From the NCBI GenBank assembly GCA_937927905.1, contig CALFWP010000017.1, positions 1-14,859 of the forward strand: DNA of 14,859 nt, read 5' to 3'. Under the pieces are notes generated by a model that was not told where the DNA came from, did no database searches, and saw nothing but the letters and a program-made list of their open reading frames with translations. This document shows positions 1 through 7,848 of the stretch, piece by piece; the stretch's first letter is position 1; every line of letters starts with the position of its first letter. Origin of the DNA: an uncultured Neomegalonema sp. Lineage in GTDB: Bacteria; Pseudomonadota; Alphaproteobacteria; Rhodobacterales; Rhodobacteraceae. The translations under genes and the position numbers were made by a program.

Positions 1-195
1 GTCGCTTTCATAGCCCCAGTCATAGCGCTTCATATTCATCGGAAAGGACAGCGCACCGGGCATCTGAATAAACGGTCCCCAATCGGTACCACCGTATTCA
101 AGGACGATCACGGAATGCTTGCCGTCTTCGCTCAGACGGTATGCCATTGCGCTGCCCGCCGAACCGGAACCGATAATGACGAAATCCGCTTCCAT
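1..195 (-). CDS. betA: choline dehydrogenase (GMC oxidoreductase), 5' part only
   Basis: This is the first 65 codons of a leftward gene that continues beyond base 1. The translation opens MEADFVIIGSGSAGSAMAYR, a Rossmann FAD-binding beta-alpha-beta with GxGxxG at residues 9-14. It continues with an FAD-ribose-type acidic residue and GG (LEYGG), then GPFIQMPGALSFPMNMKRYDWGY. That last stretch closely resembles the N-terminus of alphaproteobacterial BetA, the FAD enzyme that oxidises choline to betaine aldehyde in glycine betaine synthesis. The start at 195 has a purine-rich GGTGGAG about 8 bases upstream. One oddity is Tyr where family members usually have Ala or His before GG. A different GMC alcohol dehydrogenase cannot be excluded because only the N-terminus is visible. 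The gene is divergent from the cyclopropane synthase gene. Confidence 0.8.
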   Translation of the reverse strand, partial: MEADFVIIGSGSAGSAMAYRLSEDGKHSVIVLEYGGTDWGPFIQMPGALSFPMNMKRYDWGYESD

Positions 196-350
196 CGCCG
201 TCACTCCACCCTCTATTCACGTCAGAAGCTTATGGAACAGGTCATCAGGTCAAAGGGTTGTTTGCGACTGAATTTGTTAGAATTCGACGTCCCGACCCGA
301 TAGTAAGACGGTCCGGGATAACGGAAAATGCAAGCCGCAGGGCCAAAAAT
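196..350. promoter_or_regulatory. divergent intergenic region between betA and cfa
   Basis: These 155 bases between two divergent genes must hold both promoters. On the plus strand there is a TAGAAT hexamer at 278-283 (five of six matches to a -10 box) but no good -35 at standard spacing. The tandem 7-mer repeat listed separately lies in the middle. I see no long hairpin and no open frame with coding character. A TTG-initiated extension of the downstream frame through this region was not accepted. Confidence 0.4.
238..252. repeat. tandem direct repeat CAGGTCA (8-base period)
   Basis: CAGGTCA occurs at 238-244 and again at 246-252, separated by one base. Two identical 7-mers on an 8-base period in a divergent promoter gap could be a direct-repeat regulator site. 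They are short enough to arise by chance, and no known regulator is assigned. Confidence 0.35.
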
Positions 351-1655
351 ATGAGTGATGACCGCAAACTTCGCGCCGCACGGAAACTGGCACACCACAT
401 CAAGGACAAAGTTGATGCGCATTTTTCCCTGCGTCTGTGGGACGGCTCGCTTGAGCCTTTGGGGTCGGACGTCGTGCCGGGTCTTGCCCTTCGCATCGGT
501 TCGCCTGGTGTGCTGCCGTCACTGCTGCGCCGTCCCGGGCTTGACCGCCTGATCCGCCACTACGCCAAGGGCCGCATAGATATCGAGGGCGGTTCAATCA
601 TTGATATCGCAGAACCGGTGGCCCATGACAGAACATACCGGCGAAGGTTCAAGGCGATCAGCAAGAAAAAGGCGGCTATGGCTCTTGCGCCATTTTTATT
701 TGCAAAGGCTGATCATCCCGACAGCACCCGCGATTTCGGCACGGATGCGGAGGGTGATGGCCGCAAGGACGGCGATAACAAGCGCTTTATCCAGTTCCAC
801 TATGATGTGGGCAATGATTTTTACAAATTGTTCCTTGATCCGGAAATGCAGTATTCCTGCGCCCATTTCCCTGAATGGGAGGCGACGCTGGAACAGGCAC
901 AGGTCAACAAACTCGACCTGATCTGCCGTAAACTCCGCCTCAAACCGGGTGAGACATTACTGGATATCGGGTGCGGTTGGGGCGGATTGTTGTGCCACGC
1001 TGCAAAGCATTACGGCATCACAGGTCACGGGGTCACACTCTCCGAAGAACAGCTTGCCTTTGCACAGGAAAAGATCGACCGCCTCGGCCTCGCAGAGCGT
1101 ATCACACTACACCTCAAGGATTACCGCGAGATGGAGGGCGGTTTTGATAAAATAAGCTCGGTCGGCATGTATGAACATATCGGCCTCGCCAATATTCCTG
1201 ACTATTTCCGCACGGTTCAGCACCTGCTCAATCCCGGCGGCCTGTTCATGAACCACGCGATTTCACGGGGAGCCAAGCGCAAGCACCGCAAATTCTCCAG
1301 TCGCCCCGAACAGCGCGCCCTCCAGAAATACATTTTTCCGGGCGGCGAGCTGGACGATATCGGGCACACGATCGCCGAAATGGAAATCGCCGGTTTCGAG
1401 GTGCAGGATGTCGAGGCCCTGCGCCAGCACTATCAGAAAACCACCCGCATCTGGTGCCAGCGTCTTTACGAGCGCCGCAGCGAGGCCGAAGCCCTGGTCG
1501 GAGCGGAAACCTACCGCATCTGGGCGGCTTACTTAGGCGGATGTTCCTTTGCATTCCAGCGCGGCTCGGCACGGATTTATCAGACCCTCGCCAGCAAATC
1601 CCCCAAGGGCTTTACCGCAGTCCCGGCCACCCGCCACGATATTTATACCCCTTGA
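351..1655 (+). CDS. cfa: cyclopropane-fatty-acyl-phospholipid synthase
   Basis: A 434-residue SAM-dependent enzyme that adds a methylene bridge to cis double bonds of unsaturated acyl chains in membrane phospholipids, a stationary-phase and stress modification. It acts at the inner face of the cytoplasmic membrane. The N-terminal lipid-binding region covers about residues 1-145, and the methyltransferase fold follows. HYDVGNDFYKLFLDPEMQYS lies at 150-169, followed by the family Cys at 170. The SAM motif LDIGCGWGG is at 204-212 and GMYEHIG at 272-278. By family pattern, the bicarbonate-site residues of the E. coli enzyme match C170, E275, H302 and Y361, so the enzyme looks intact. I chose the ATG at 351 because residues upstream of it (from a TTG at 258) do not look like the family; a modest CAGGG precedes it. 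Length is typical, slightly longer than the E. coli enzyme (382). Confidence 0.93.
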   Translation: MSDDRKLRAARKLAHHIKDKVDAHFSLRLWDGSLEPLGSDVVPGLALRIGSPGVLPSLLRRPGLDRLIRHYAKGRIDIEGGSIIDIAEPVAHDRTYRRRFKAISKKKAAMALAPFLFAKADHPDSTRDFGTDAEGDGRKDGDNKRFIQFHYDVGNDFYKLFLDPEMQYSCAHFPEWEATLEQAQVNKLDLICRKLRLKPGETLLDIGCGWGGLLCHAAKHYGITGHGVTLSEEQLAFAQEKIDRLGLAERITLHLKDYREMEGGFDKISSVGMYEHIGLANIPDYFRTVQHLLNPGGLFMNHAISRGAKRKHRKFSSRPEQRALQKYIFPGGELDDIGHTIAEMEIAGFEVQDVEALRQHYQKTTRIWCQRLYERRSEAEALVGAETYRIWAAYLGGCSFAFQRGSARIYQTLASKSPKGFTAVPATRHDIYTP

Positions 1656-1713
1656 GCGGACCCCGCAGTCATGCTTAGGCTATTGCGGCAAACCCTGCGA
1701 AGAGAGAGACACC

Positions 1714-2184
1714 ATGCCGGACACCATCGAAGACCGCCTGAGCGCCGAAGGCATCACCCTGCCGGACGCCCCCGCACCGGCGGCGAATTACGTTCCCTAT
1801 GTTCAAACCGGCAATCTGGTGGTGATCTCGGGACAGCTTCCGATGGCCGATGGTGCGGTCAAATATACCGGCTTACTCGGCGGCGGGGTCAGTAACGAGG
1901 ACGGCATCGCGGCGGCACAGCTTTGTGCAATCAACCTGATAGCCCAGTTGAAAGCGGCCTGCGGGGGCGATTTATCGAGGGTAACACGCGTTGTTCGCCT
2001 TGGCGGATTTGTCGCCTCCACCCCCGATTACGGACAGCACCCCGCCATCGTCAACGGGGCCTCCGATCTGATGGCCGCGATTTTCGGCGAAGCCGGTGCC
2101 CATGCCCGCGCCGCCGTCGGCGTTGCCGCCCTGCCCTTCAATGCCCCTGTGGAGGTTGAAGGCATGTTTGAAATCCGGCCATGA
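1714..2184 (+). CDS. RidA family protein (YjgF/YER057c/UK114), long form
   Basis: A 156-residue RidA-superfamily protein. Classical RidA hydrolyses reactive enamine/imine intermediates released by PLP enzymes; members of the longer subgroup are less well defined. SGQLP at 39-43 lies in the first beta-strand region, and ARAAVGVAALP at 131-141 contains R132, equivalent by pattern to the catalytic Arg of RidA that binds substrate carboxylate. VEVEGMFEI follows, with E149 near the conserved acidic position. The usual Cys after that Arg is Ala here, so the exact activity is uncertain. The longer open frame is rejected because it would run back through the cfa 3' end; the ATG at 1714 has AGAGAGAG just upstream. 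The gene follows cfa by 58 bases and overlaps the next gene by 4, indicating one operon with translational coupling. Confidence 0.88.
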   Translation: MPDTIEDRLSAEGITLPDAPAPAANYVPYVQTGNLVVISGQLPMADGAVKYTGLLGGGVSNEDGIAAAQLCAINLIAQLKAACGGDLSRVTRVVRLGGFVASTPDYGQHPAIVNGASDLMAAIFGEAGAHARAAVGVAALPFNAPVEVEGMFEIRP

Positions 2185-2936
2185 GCCGCCTGCCGGAAAC
2201 ATTCTGGGCACAGCCCTTTGCTCATCGCGGCCTTCACGATGAAAAGCGGCCCGAAAATGCGCTCTCCGCGATCATTGCGGCGGCGGATGCAGGCTATGCC
2301 ATTGAACTGGATGTCCAGCCCTCTTCGGACGGTGAAGCCATGGTGTTTCACGATTACACGCTGGAACGTCTGACCGGTGCAAAGGGCCGCACCGACGCGC
2401 ACACGGCACAGCAGCTTGGGCAAATACCCCTCACGGGCGCGGAGGAAACCATCCCGACACTCGGCACTGTGCTGGAGCGCATCGGCACACGCGCGCCGCT
2501 TCTGATCGAAATCAAGGACCAAAGCGAGGCGTTCACCCGCACCGACGGCGCGTTGGAACGCCGGGTCTGCGAGGTGATCCGAGCCGCCGGTCTGACACAA
2601 AATTGTGCGGTGATGTCCTTCAATCCGTTCTCTGCGGAGCACCTGCGGCAGATCATGCCGGAACTGGCGCGGGGCGTTGTCTCCTATGATTACAACCACC
2701 CTCATGACGACCATGTGGATGAAAGCTATCGCGCCGATCTTGCAGCATTGAAATGGTTCGAGGAATTCGAGGCCGATTTCGTCTCCTACGGCGCGCTCAA
2801 CCTTCCGGCGCCGGCGACAGAAAGGCTGCGCGCGGCGGGCGTGCCGGTATTCTGCTGGACCATCCGCTCACAGCAACAGGCGGATGCCGCTCTCAAACAT
2901 TGTGATCAGATCACATTCGAAGGCTACCGGCCATAG
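2181..2936 (+). CDS. glycerophosphodiester phosphodiesterase family protein
   Basis: A 251-residue TIM-barrel phosphodiesterase that should hydrolyse glycerophosphodiesters (deacylated phospholipid headgroups) to glycerol-3-phosphate plus an alcohol. The family signature is complete: AHRG at 14-17 with catalytic H15, PEN at 24-26, ELD at 42-44 (metal ligands E42 and D44), VFHD at 55-58 with the second catalytic His H57, and LLIEIKD at 107-113 with E110 and K112. There is no signal peptide or membrane segment, so it is probably cytosolic like UgpQ. Its ATG shares ATGA with the RidA stop, so translation is likely coupled. Natural substrates cannot be read from the sequence; the overlap with RidA and the upstream lipid-modifying enzyme fit a role in phospholipid turnover, but that is inference. 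Confidence 0.92.
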   Translation: MSRLPETFWAQPFAHRGLHDEKRPENALSAIIAAADAGYAIELDVQPSSDGEAMVFHDYTLERLTGAKGRTDAHTAQQLGQIPLTGAEETIPTLGTVLERIGTRAPLLIEIKDQSEAFTRTDGALERRVCEVIRAAGLTQNCAVMSFNPFSAEHLRQIMPELARGVVSYDYNHPHDDHVDESYRADLAALKWFEEFEADFVSYGALNLPAPATERLRAAGVPVFCWTIRSQQQADAALKHCDQITFEGYRP

Positions 2937-2937
2937 C

Positions 2938-2965
2938 TTGACCCGCCACCGGCAGAGTGTATCTC
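2938..2965 (+). promoter_or_regulatory. possible promoter before the COG3146 acetyltransferase gene
   Basis: TTGACC at 2938-2943 matches five of six bases of a sigma-70 -35 box. TATCTC at 2960-2965, 16 bases on, is a poor -10 (three of six). It sits in the 48-base gap after the phosphodiesterase stop, so it could give the next gene its own transcript. The -10 is weak and the match may be chance. Confidence 0.25.
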
Positions 2966-2984
2966 AATCCATAAGGAGAATATT

Positions 2985-4160
2985 ATGGATGGCGGAACCC
3001 CTGTTTCGATTCGGTTGCTTAACGGTGTGGAGGATATCGATGCCGCCCTCTGGGATGCCTGCGCCGCACCGGAACAGACCGGTGAAACCCGTGCCATCAA
3101 CCCCTTTACAACGCATCGATGGCTAAGTGCATTCGAAGTTAGCGGGTCGGCCCATTGGCGCGAGGGCTGGGATCCAAAGCACTTGCTTGCCGAAACAGAG
3201 GCAGGTGAAACACTGGGCGTGATGCCGCTTTATGTCAAAGGTCATTCACAGGGTGAATACGTCTTTGATCACGGCTGGGCACAGGCATTTGAGCGCGCAG
3301 GCGGGAATTACTATCCCAAGCTTGTGTCTGCCTCGCCTTTTACGCCGGTGACAGGGCGGCGGCTGCTGACCCATCCTGATGCAGATCGCGATATGGCCGA
3401 AAGCGCATTGTTATCTGGTGCCGCACAAATTGCGGCTGACAATAAACTCTCTTCGCTGCATATAAATTTCTGTACCGCCGCAGAGCTGACCTGCTTTGAA
3501 AAATACGGCTTCCTGACCCGCAAAAATCAGCAATTTCACTGGCGGAACTACGGATATGAAAATTTTGACGCATTCCTTGCCGGTCTTGCATCCCGCAAAC
3601 GCAAGGCGATACGTAAAGAACGTGTTAAGGCCGTTGAAAATGTCGAAATCGTTCATCTGACCGGTGATGCAATACAGCCTGAACATTGGGATGCGTTTTG
3701 GGCTTTCTATCAGGATACCGGTGAACGCAAGTGGGGCAGCCCGTACCTGACCCGCAGCTTTTTCGAAATCGCACAGCAGAATTTGCGCGATGATATCCTT
3801 CTTGTGTTTGCACGGCGCAACAGCGAGTGGGTAGCCGGGGCGCTGAATGTCATCGGAAAGGATACGTTGTACGGGCGTTACTGGGGCTGTTGCGAAGATC
3901 ACCCCTGCCTGCATTTTGAAATCTGCTACTATCAGGCGATCAACTATGCCATTACACACGGCCTAAAAACGGTCGAGGCCGGAGCGCAGGGAGAGCATAA
4001 GCTGGCGCGCGGGTACGAACCGACGGAAACCTGCTCCGCCCATTGGATCGCAAATCCCGATTTCCGCAACGCCATTGCCAATTACCTTCAGCATGAACGC
4101 CGCGCCGTTAATGATGAAATTGCCTATCTCAGCGGGCACACCCCCTTCAAAAAAGAGTGA
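2985..4160 (+). CDS. FemAB-like / GNAT-fold protein, COG3146 (DUF482) family
   Basis: A 391-residue protein of the COG3146/DUF482 family, annotated in databases as a GNAT-family N-acetyltransferase or FemAB-like protein. The biochemical function of the family is not established. Characteristic segments are SPFTPVTGRRLL near 115-126, the basic stretch SRKRKAIRKERVKA just past the middle, RKWGSPYLTRSFF, GRYWGC, LHFEICYYQ, and EAGAQGEHKLARGYEP near the C-terminus. The last of these resembles the family's conserved acyl-transfer-site region. There is no signal peptide or transmembrane helix. AAGGAG at 2973-2978 with 6 bases to the ATG supports the start strongly. Length matches the family (about 380-400). 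It lies downstream of ridA and the phosphodiesterase gene; I recall these three as frequent neighbours in Rhodobacterales, which would need checking. Confidence 0.88.
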   Translation: MDGGTPVSIRLLNGVEDIDAALWDACAAPEQTGETRAINPFTTHRWLSAFEVSGSAHWREGWDPKHLLAETEAGETLGVMPLYVKGHSQGEYVFDHGWAQAFERAGGNYYPKLVSASPFTPVTGRRLLTHPDADRDMAESALLSGAAQIAADNKLSSLHINFCTAAELTCFEKYGFLTRKNQQFHWRNYGYENFDAFLAGLASRKRKAIRKERVKAVENVEIVHLTGDAIQPEHWDAFWAFYQDTGERKWGSPYLTRSFFEIAQQNLRDDILLVFARRNSEWVAGALNVIGKDTLYGRYWGCCEDHPCLHFEICYYQAINYAITHGLKTVEAGAQGEHKLARGYEPTETCSAHWIANPDFRNAIANYLQHERRAVNDEIAYLSGHTPFKKE

Positions 4161-4209
4161 GAGTGCCCTGCACCCTGCCCGCGCTTATGCGGTTTTAACA
4201 TCCGTGAAG

Positions 4210-4222
4210 TATACTGGCAGCT
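4210..4222 (+). promoter_or_regulatory. candidate -10 element giving a leaderless mRNA for the thioredoxin-like gene
   Basis: TATACT at 4210-4215 matches five of six bases of the -10 consensus. It ends 7 bases before the ATG at 4223, so transcription would begin at or next to the start codon. No Shine-Dalgarno-like sequence lies before that ATG, which fits a leaderless message. I see no convincing -35 at 4185-4193, so the call is tentative. Confidence 0.35.
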
Positions 4223-4561
4223 ATGAAAACCTTAACCATAGCTCTGACTTTGCTCGCCACACCGGTTCATGCGGCAGAGCTTGTCCTGTTTGAATTTGAC
4301 GGTTGTCTCTGGTGCGAACAATGGAAAAGGGATGTCGGCGGATATTACGCCAAAACTGCAGAGGGGAAAATCGCCCCGATCGTTCTGGCTGACCTGTTCG
4401 ACCCTAGACCGGCGCGATTTCAGTCCGTTTATCCTGTCCGGGCAACCCCCACATTTGTTCTCGTAGATAAAGGCCGGGAAATCGGCAGAATCACAGGGTA
4501 CAGCGACCCGGAATCTTTTTGGGTTGACCTTGGCAAATTGCTAGCAAAACGCGCACCGTAA
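4223..4561 (+). CDS. SoxS-like periplasmic thioredoxin-fold protein
   Basis: A 112-residue exported protein. MKTLTIALTLLATPVHA is a short Sec signal peptide with likely cleavage after residue 17. The mature part is a compact thioredoxin fold: strand ELVLFE, CLWC as the CxxC redox motif with a downstream Trp (EQWKRD), and ATPTFVLVDKGREIGRITGY containing the cis-Pro turn and the final strand. The order and wording are very close to the SoxS thioredoxins of sox (thiosulfate oxidation) clusters, such as the Paracoccus type, which keep periplasmic Sox proteins reduced and active. No sox genes are visible here, so its client is unknown and the sox symbol is not used. It starts 62 bases after the acetyltransferase gene and converges on acs. 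Confidence 0.82.
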   Translation: MKTLTIALTLLATPVHAAELVLFEFDGCLWCEQWKRDVGGYYAKTAEGKIAPIVLADLFDPRPARFQSVYPVRATPTFVLVDKGREIGRITGYSDPESFWVDLGKLLAKRAP

Positions 4562-4697
4562 ATATTGCCCTGCCGGTTTACCGGCCCGGCCACCATCGTA
4601 CTCATTTCAAACCCCTCAAACGGGTCGCTCCGGCCGGACACCCACGAAGTGCGAGGACACCAACCGGAGAAAGCCCAGTATGGAATGAAATTGCCTC
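4562..4697. other. convergent intergenic gap
   Basis: A 136-base gap between the stops of two convergent genes. It contains a small perfect hairpin (GCCGG-TTTA-CCGGC) near 4571-4584, the palindrome CCGGCCGG near 4630-4637, and GGACACC twice (4636-4642 and 4655-4661). None has a following T-run, so I do not call an intrinsic terminator. No convincing coding frame is seen. Confidence 0.5.
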
Positions 4698-6647
4698 TTA
4701 CCCCTGCTTATTCTGCCGGTTCTCGATCAGGTCATCGACCACCTCCGGTTCGGCAAGCGTCGAGGTATCGCCGAGCGAGCCAAAGTCATCCTCGGCGATT
4801 TTGCGCAGGATACGACGCATGATCTTGCCGGAGCGGGTTTTGGGCAGACCGGGCGCAAATTGTATCAGATCGGGTTTGGCAATCGGGCCGATTTCTTTGC
4901 GGACCCAGCTTTGCAATTCCTCGCGCAGCTCCTGCGTACTCGCCTCACCGCCCATCAGAGTAACATAGCAGTAAATGCCCTGCCCCTTGATGTCATGGGG
5001 ATAGCCGACCACGGCGGCCTCGGACACTTTCGGATGCGCCACCAGCGCGCTTTCCACTTCGGCGGTGCCCATGCGGTGGCCGGAGACATTGATCACGTCA
5101 TCCACACGCCCTGTGATCCAGTAATAGCCATCACTGTCGCGGCGGCATCCGTCACCGGTGAAGTAATAGCCTTTATACTGCTGAAAATACGTTGCAACAA
5201 AACGGCCATGGTCGCCGTAAACCGTGCGCATCTGGCCGGGCCATGAATCCTTGATGCACAAAACGCCCGAGGCTTCGGTCTCGGCAATTTCCGCCCCGCT
5301 TTCCGGCTCCAGCAGCACGGGCTGCACCCCGAAGAACGGCAATGTTGCCGACCCGGGCTTGGTCGCAATCGCACCGGGGAGCGGCGTCAGCATATGCCCG
5401 CCGGTTTCCGTCTGCCAGAACGTGTCCACGATCGGCAGTTTGCCCTTGCCGACAATATCATTGTACCAGTTCCAGGCTTCGGGGTTAATCGGCTCTCCAA
5501 CTGTGCCGAGGACCTTGAGGTTCGAAAGGTCTTTGCCCTCCACAAAACCGTTACCCTTGCCCATAAGGGCGCGGATTGCCGTAGGTGCCGTGTAGAACTG
5601 GTTGACCTTGTGCTTGGCGCACACATCCCAGAACCGCCCCGCATCGGGAAAGGTCGGCACACCCTCGAACATCACGGTTGTCGCACCGTTCGCCAGCGGC
5701 CCGTAAACAATATAGCTGTGCCCCGTGACCCAGCCCACATCCGCCGTGCACCAGAAGATATCGCCCTCGTGGTAATCGAAGGTCAGTTGCTGGGTCATGG
5801 AGGCATAAACCAGATACCCGCCGGAGGTATGCAGCACACCTTTCGGTTTGCCGGTGGAGCCGGAGGTATATAGGATAAAAAGCGGGTCTTCGGCATTTAC
5901 GGCGACCGGAGGGCAATCGTCGCTCGCGCTGTCCACGACATCATGCCACCAGACATCGCGGGAATCGTTCCAGCCAACATTTCCGCCGGTGCGTTTGACC
6001 ACCAATAGTTTGACGTCATCGCCGCATTTCTCCATCGCTTTATCGGCATTGGCCTTAAGCGGCGTGTTGCGGCCCCCGCGCGGGGCTTCATCGGCGGTAA
6101 TAACCAGCTTGGCCCCGCAATCCTGCACCCGGTCCGCCAGCGCATCAGGCGAGAACCCGCCGAACACCACCGAGTGAACCGCCCCGATCCGCGCACAGGC
6201 CAGCATCGCATAGGCCGCCTCGGGGATCATCGGCATATAAAGGATCACCCGGTCGCCCTTTTGAACGCCCATGCCTTTCAGCGCATTGCCGAGTTTGGAA
6301 ACCTGCTGTTTCAGCTCCCCGTAAGAGATATGCTTATCAACCGTCGGGTCGTCGCCCTCCCAGATAATCGCGGTTTTTTCAGGGGTCTTATCCGCATGGC
6401 GATCTACGCAGTTTGCGCATACATTCAGTTCGCCATCCTCATACCATTTGATGGAAATATCAGGATACGCATAGCTGGTGTTTTTGACTTTTGTATAGGG
6501 TTTGATCCAGTCGAGACGCTTGCCCTCTTCACCCCAGAATGCCTCCGGATCACTGACCGAGGCGGTATACATCGCCTGATATTTGGACGCATCCACATGG
6601 GCATTGGCGACCATTTCGGCGCTCGGGGCAAATTTTTCGTCGGACAT
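4698..6647 (-). CDS. acs: acetyl-CoA synthetase (AMP-forming)
   Basis: A 649-residue cytosolic ligase that converts acetate, ATP and CoA to acetyl-CoA through acetyl-AMP. Full family length and all core motifs are present: the P-loop-like YTSGSTGKPKGVLHT (A3), WQTETGGHM (A5 region), YFTGDGCRRDSDGYYWITGR (A7), DDVINVSGHRMGTAEVE (A8 hinge) and PKTRSGKIMRR (A10). Its Lys at about residue 608 corresponds to the acetylation-controlled catalytic Lys (K609 in Salmonella). The start has GGGAGAGAG just upstream. It follows queG in the same direction by 90 bases but is probably transcribed on its own; I see no convincing promoter in that gap. It provides acetate assimilation and could salvage acetate from catabolism, though no direct link to the neighbouring transport locus is shown. 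Confidence 0.97.
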   Translation of the reverse strand: MSDEKFAPSAEMVANAHVDASKYQAMYTASVSDPEAFWGEEGKRLDWIKPYTKVKNTSYAYPDISIKWYEDGELNVCANCVDRHADKTPEKTAIIWEGDDPTVDKHISYGELKQQVSKLGNALKGMGVQKGDRVILYMPMIPEAAYAMLACARIGAVHSVVFGGFSPDALADRVQDCGAKLVITADEAPRGGRNTPLKANADKAMEKCGDDVKLLVVKRTGGNVGWNDSRDVWWHDVVDSASDDCPPVAVNAEDPLFILYTSGSTGKPKGVLHTSGGYLVYASMTQQLTFDYHEGDIFWCTADVGWVTGHSYIVYGPLANGATTVMFEGVPTFPDAGRFWDVCAKHKVNQFYTAPTAIRALMGKGNGFVEGKDLSNLKVLGTVGEPINPEAWNWYNDIVGKGKLPIVDTFWQTETGGHMLTPLPGAIATKPGSATLPFFGVQPVLLEPESGAEIAETEASGVLCIKDSWPGQMRTVYGDHGRFVATYFQQYKGYYFTGDGCRRDSDGYYWITGRVDDVINVSGHRMGTAEVESALVAHPKVSEAAVVGYPHDIKGQGIYCYVTLMGGEASTQELREELQSWVRKEIGPIAKPDLIQFAPGLPKTRSGKIMRRILRKIAEDDFGSLGDTSTLAEPEVVDDLIENRQNKQG

Positions 6648-6737
6648 ACACTCTCTCCCTGATCATGATTCTGTTTTTCGTCCGGAGGTTATTCCGCACT
6701 GCAACATCACGCAAGGTTCAGGGCCATGCCTGCATGA

Positions 6738-7772
6738 TTATTGCGGGAGGCGCAATTTCGCCCATGCCGCCGCATCCCGCACCATATCGCTTTCATCCTG
6801 TAAAAGGGCTTCGGCGGCGGGGCGCAGGGCCGCGTCACCGCTGTTGCCGATGGCATAAAGCACGTTGCGGACAAACCGGTCCCGCCCGATGCGCTTGATC
6901 GGAGAGCCGGAGAACAGCGCGCGGAACGCGGCATCATCCAGCGCGGCCAGTTCCGCCAGTTTCGGCGCGCGCAGTTCTTCCCGCGCATGATAGGCCGCCT
7001 CGGATGCATCACGCGCGAACTTGTTCCACGGGCATACCGCAAGGCAATCGTCACAACCGTAAATCCGGTTACCGAGGGCCGCGCGGTATTCCAGCGGCAC
7101 CGGTCCCTTATGCTCGATGGTCAGGTACGAAATGCACCGCCGCGCATCCAGCTGATAGGGCGCAGTAAAGGCCGCTGTCGGACATATATCCAGACAGGCA
7201 CGGCACGATCCGCACTGATCCCGGTGCGGTTCATCCACCGGCAAATCCAACGTAGTGAATATCGCGCCCAGAAACGTCCAGGACCCGGCACTGCGCGAGA
7301 CAAGGTTGGTGTGCTTGCCCTGCCAGCCAAGTCCCGCCGCCGCCGCCAGCGGTTTTTCCATAACCGGCGCGGTATCGACAAAGACTTTTACCTCGCATCC
7401 CGTTTGCGCCACCATGTGCCGCGCTACTTTTTTGAGCCGTTTTTTGATGCGGTCATGATAATCACGGTTACGGGCGTATACGCTGATTGTTGCGCGGTCC
7501 TTTTGCGGTAATGTTGCCAGCGGATCACAATCAGGTCCGTAATTTTCCGTCAGCATAATCACTGACCGCGCATCGGGCCATAGGGCACCGGCATCACTGC
7601 GCCAGTTCAAACGCTCTTCGAACCAAGCCATACCGCCATGCCTGCCATCCACCACCCATTGCCGCAGTCGCAATCCTGCATCACGCATGGCGTCAGGTCG
7701 GCAAATGCCGAATGCCTCAAAACCCTCGTCCCGGCTTAGTGTTTCAATCTTATGGCGGAGATCGCATGTCAC
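6738..7772 (-). CDS. queG: epoxyqueuosine reductase
   Basis: A 344-residue cobalamin- and Fe-S-dependent enzyme catalysing the last step of queuosine synthesis: epoxyqueuosine to queuosine in tRNA anticodons. VFVDTAPVMEK at 130-140 holds the catalytic Asp (D133). CGSCRACLDICP at 187-198 supplies the first [4Fe-4S] ligands (C187, C190, C193, C197). C213 and the GCDDCLAVCPWN segment (C240, C243, C247) supply the second. A helical HEAT-like tail follows. I start it at the GTG at 7772, because that gives an N-terminus (TCDLRHKIETLSRDEGFEAF) like the family. The longer frame from the ATG at 7916 would overlap the glutathione transferase 3' end by 68 bases and adds unrelated sequence. No clear Shine-Dalgarno precedes the GTG. 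It lies 76 bases after the transferase gene and is probably co-transcribed. Confidence 0.93.
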   Translation of the reverse strand: MTCDLRHKIETLSRDEGFEAFGICRPDAMRDAGLRLRQWVVDGRHGGMAWFEERLNWRSDAGALWPDARSVIMLTENYGPDCDPLATLPQKDRATISVYARNRDYHDRIKKRLKKVARHMVAQTGCEVKVFVDTAPVMEKPLAAAAGLGWQGKHTNLVSRSAGSWTFLGAIFTTLDLPVDEPHRDQCGSCRACLDICPTAAFTAPYQLDARRCISYLTIEHKGPVPLEYRAALGNRIYGCDDCLAVCPWNKFARDASEAAYHAREELRAPKLAELAALDDAAFRALFSGSPIKRIGRDRFVRNVLYAIGNSGDAALRPAAEALLQDESDMVRDAAAWAKLRLPQ

Positions 7773-7848
7773 TGTAGAAAACAGGCTGCAGTCTTTATCT
7801 GCACAATGCTTCGCATGGCGGGCTGTTCCGCTTTTAAATAGCAGATCA

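Noticed and set aside
258..350. 31-codon N-terminal extension of the cyclopropane synthase from a TTG start
   Set aside because: The extra residues do not resemble the family and lie in the divergent promoter gap; the ATG at 351 gives a normal N-terminus and length.
1549..1713. Long upstream extension of the RidA frame
   Set aside because: It overlaps the cfa 3' end in another frame; RidA-like sequence and a ribosome binding site begin at 1714.
2028..2714. 228-codon minus-strand open frame
   Set aside because: It lies antisense to the RidA and phosphodiesterase genes, both with clear family motifs; its product shows no recognisable domain.
4179..4196. Possible terminator after the acetyltransferase gene (CCGC-loop-GCGG followed by TTTT)
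   Set aside because: Only a 4-bp stem with a 6-base loop and four T; too weak to call.
4565..4822. 85-codon open frame in the convergent gap
   Set aside because: It starts at TTG, runs antisense into acs, and has no ribosome binding site or family resemblance.
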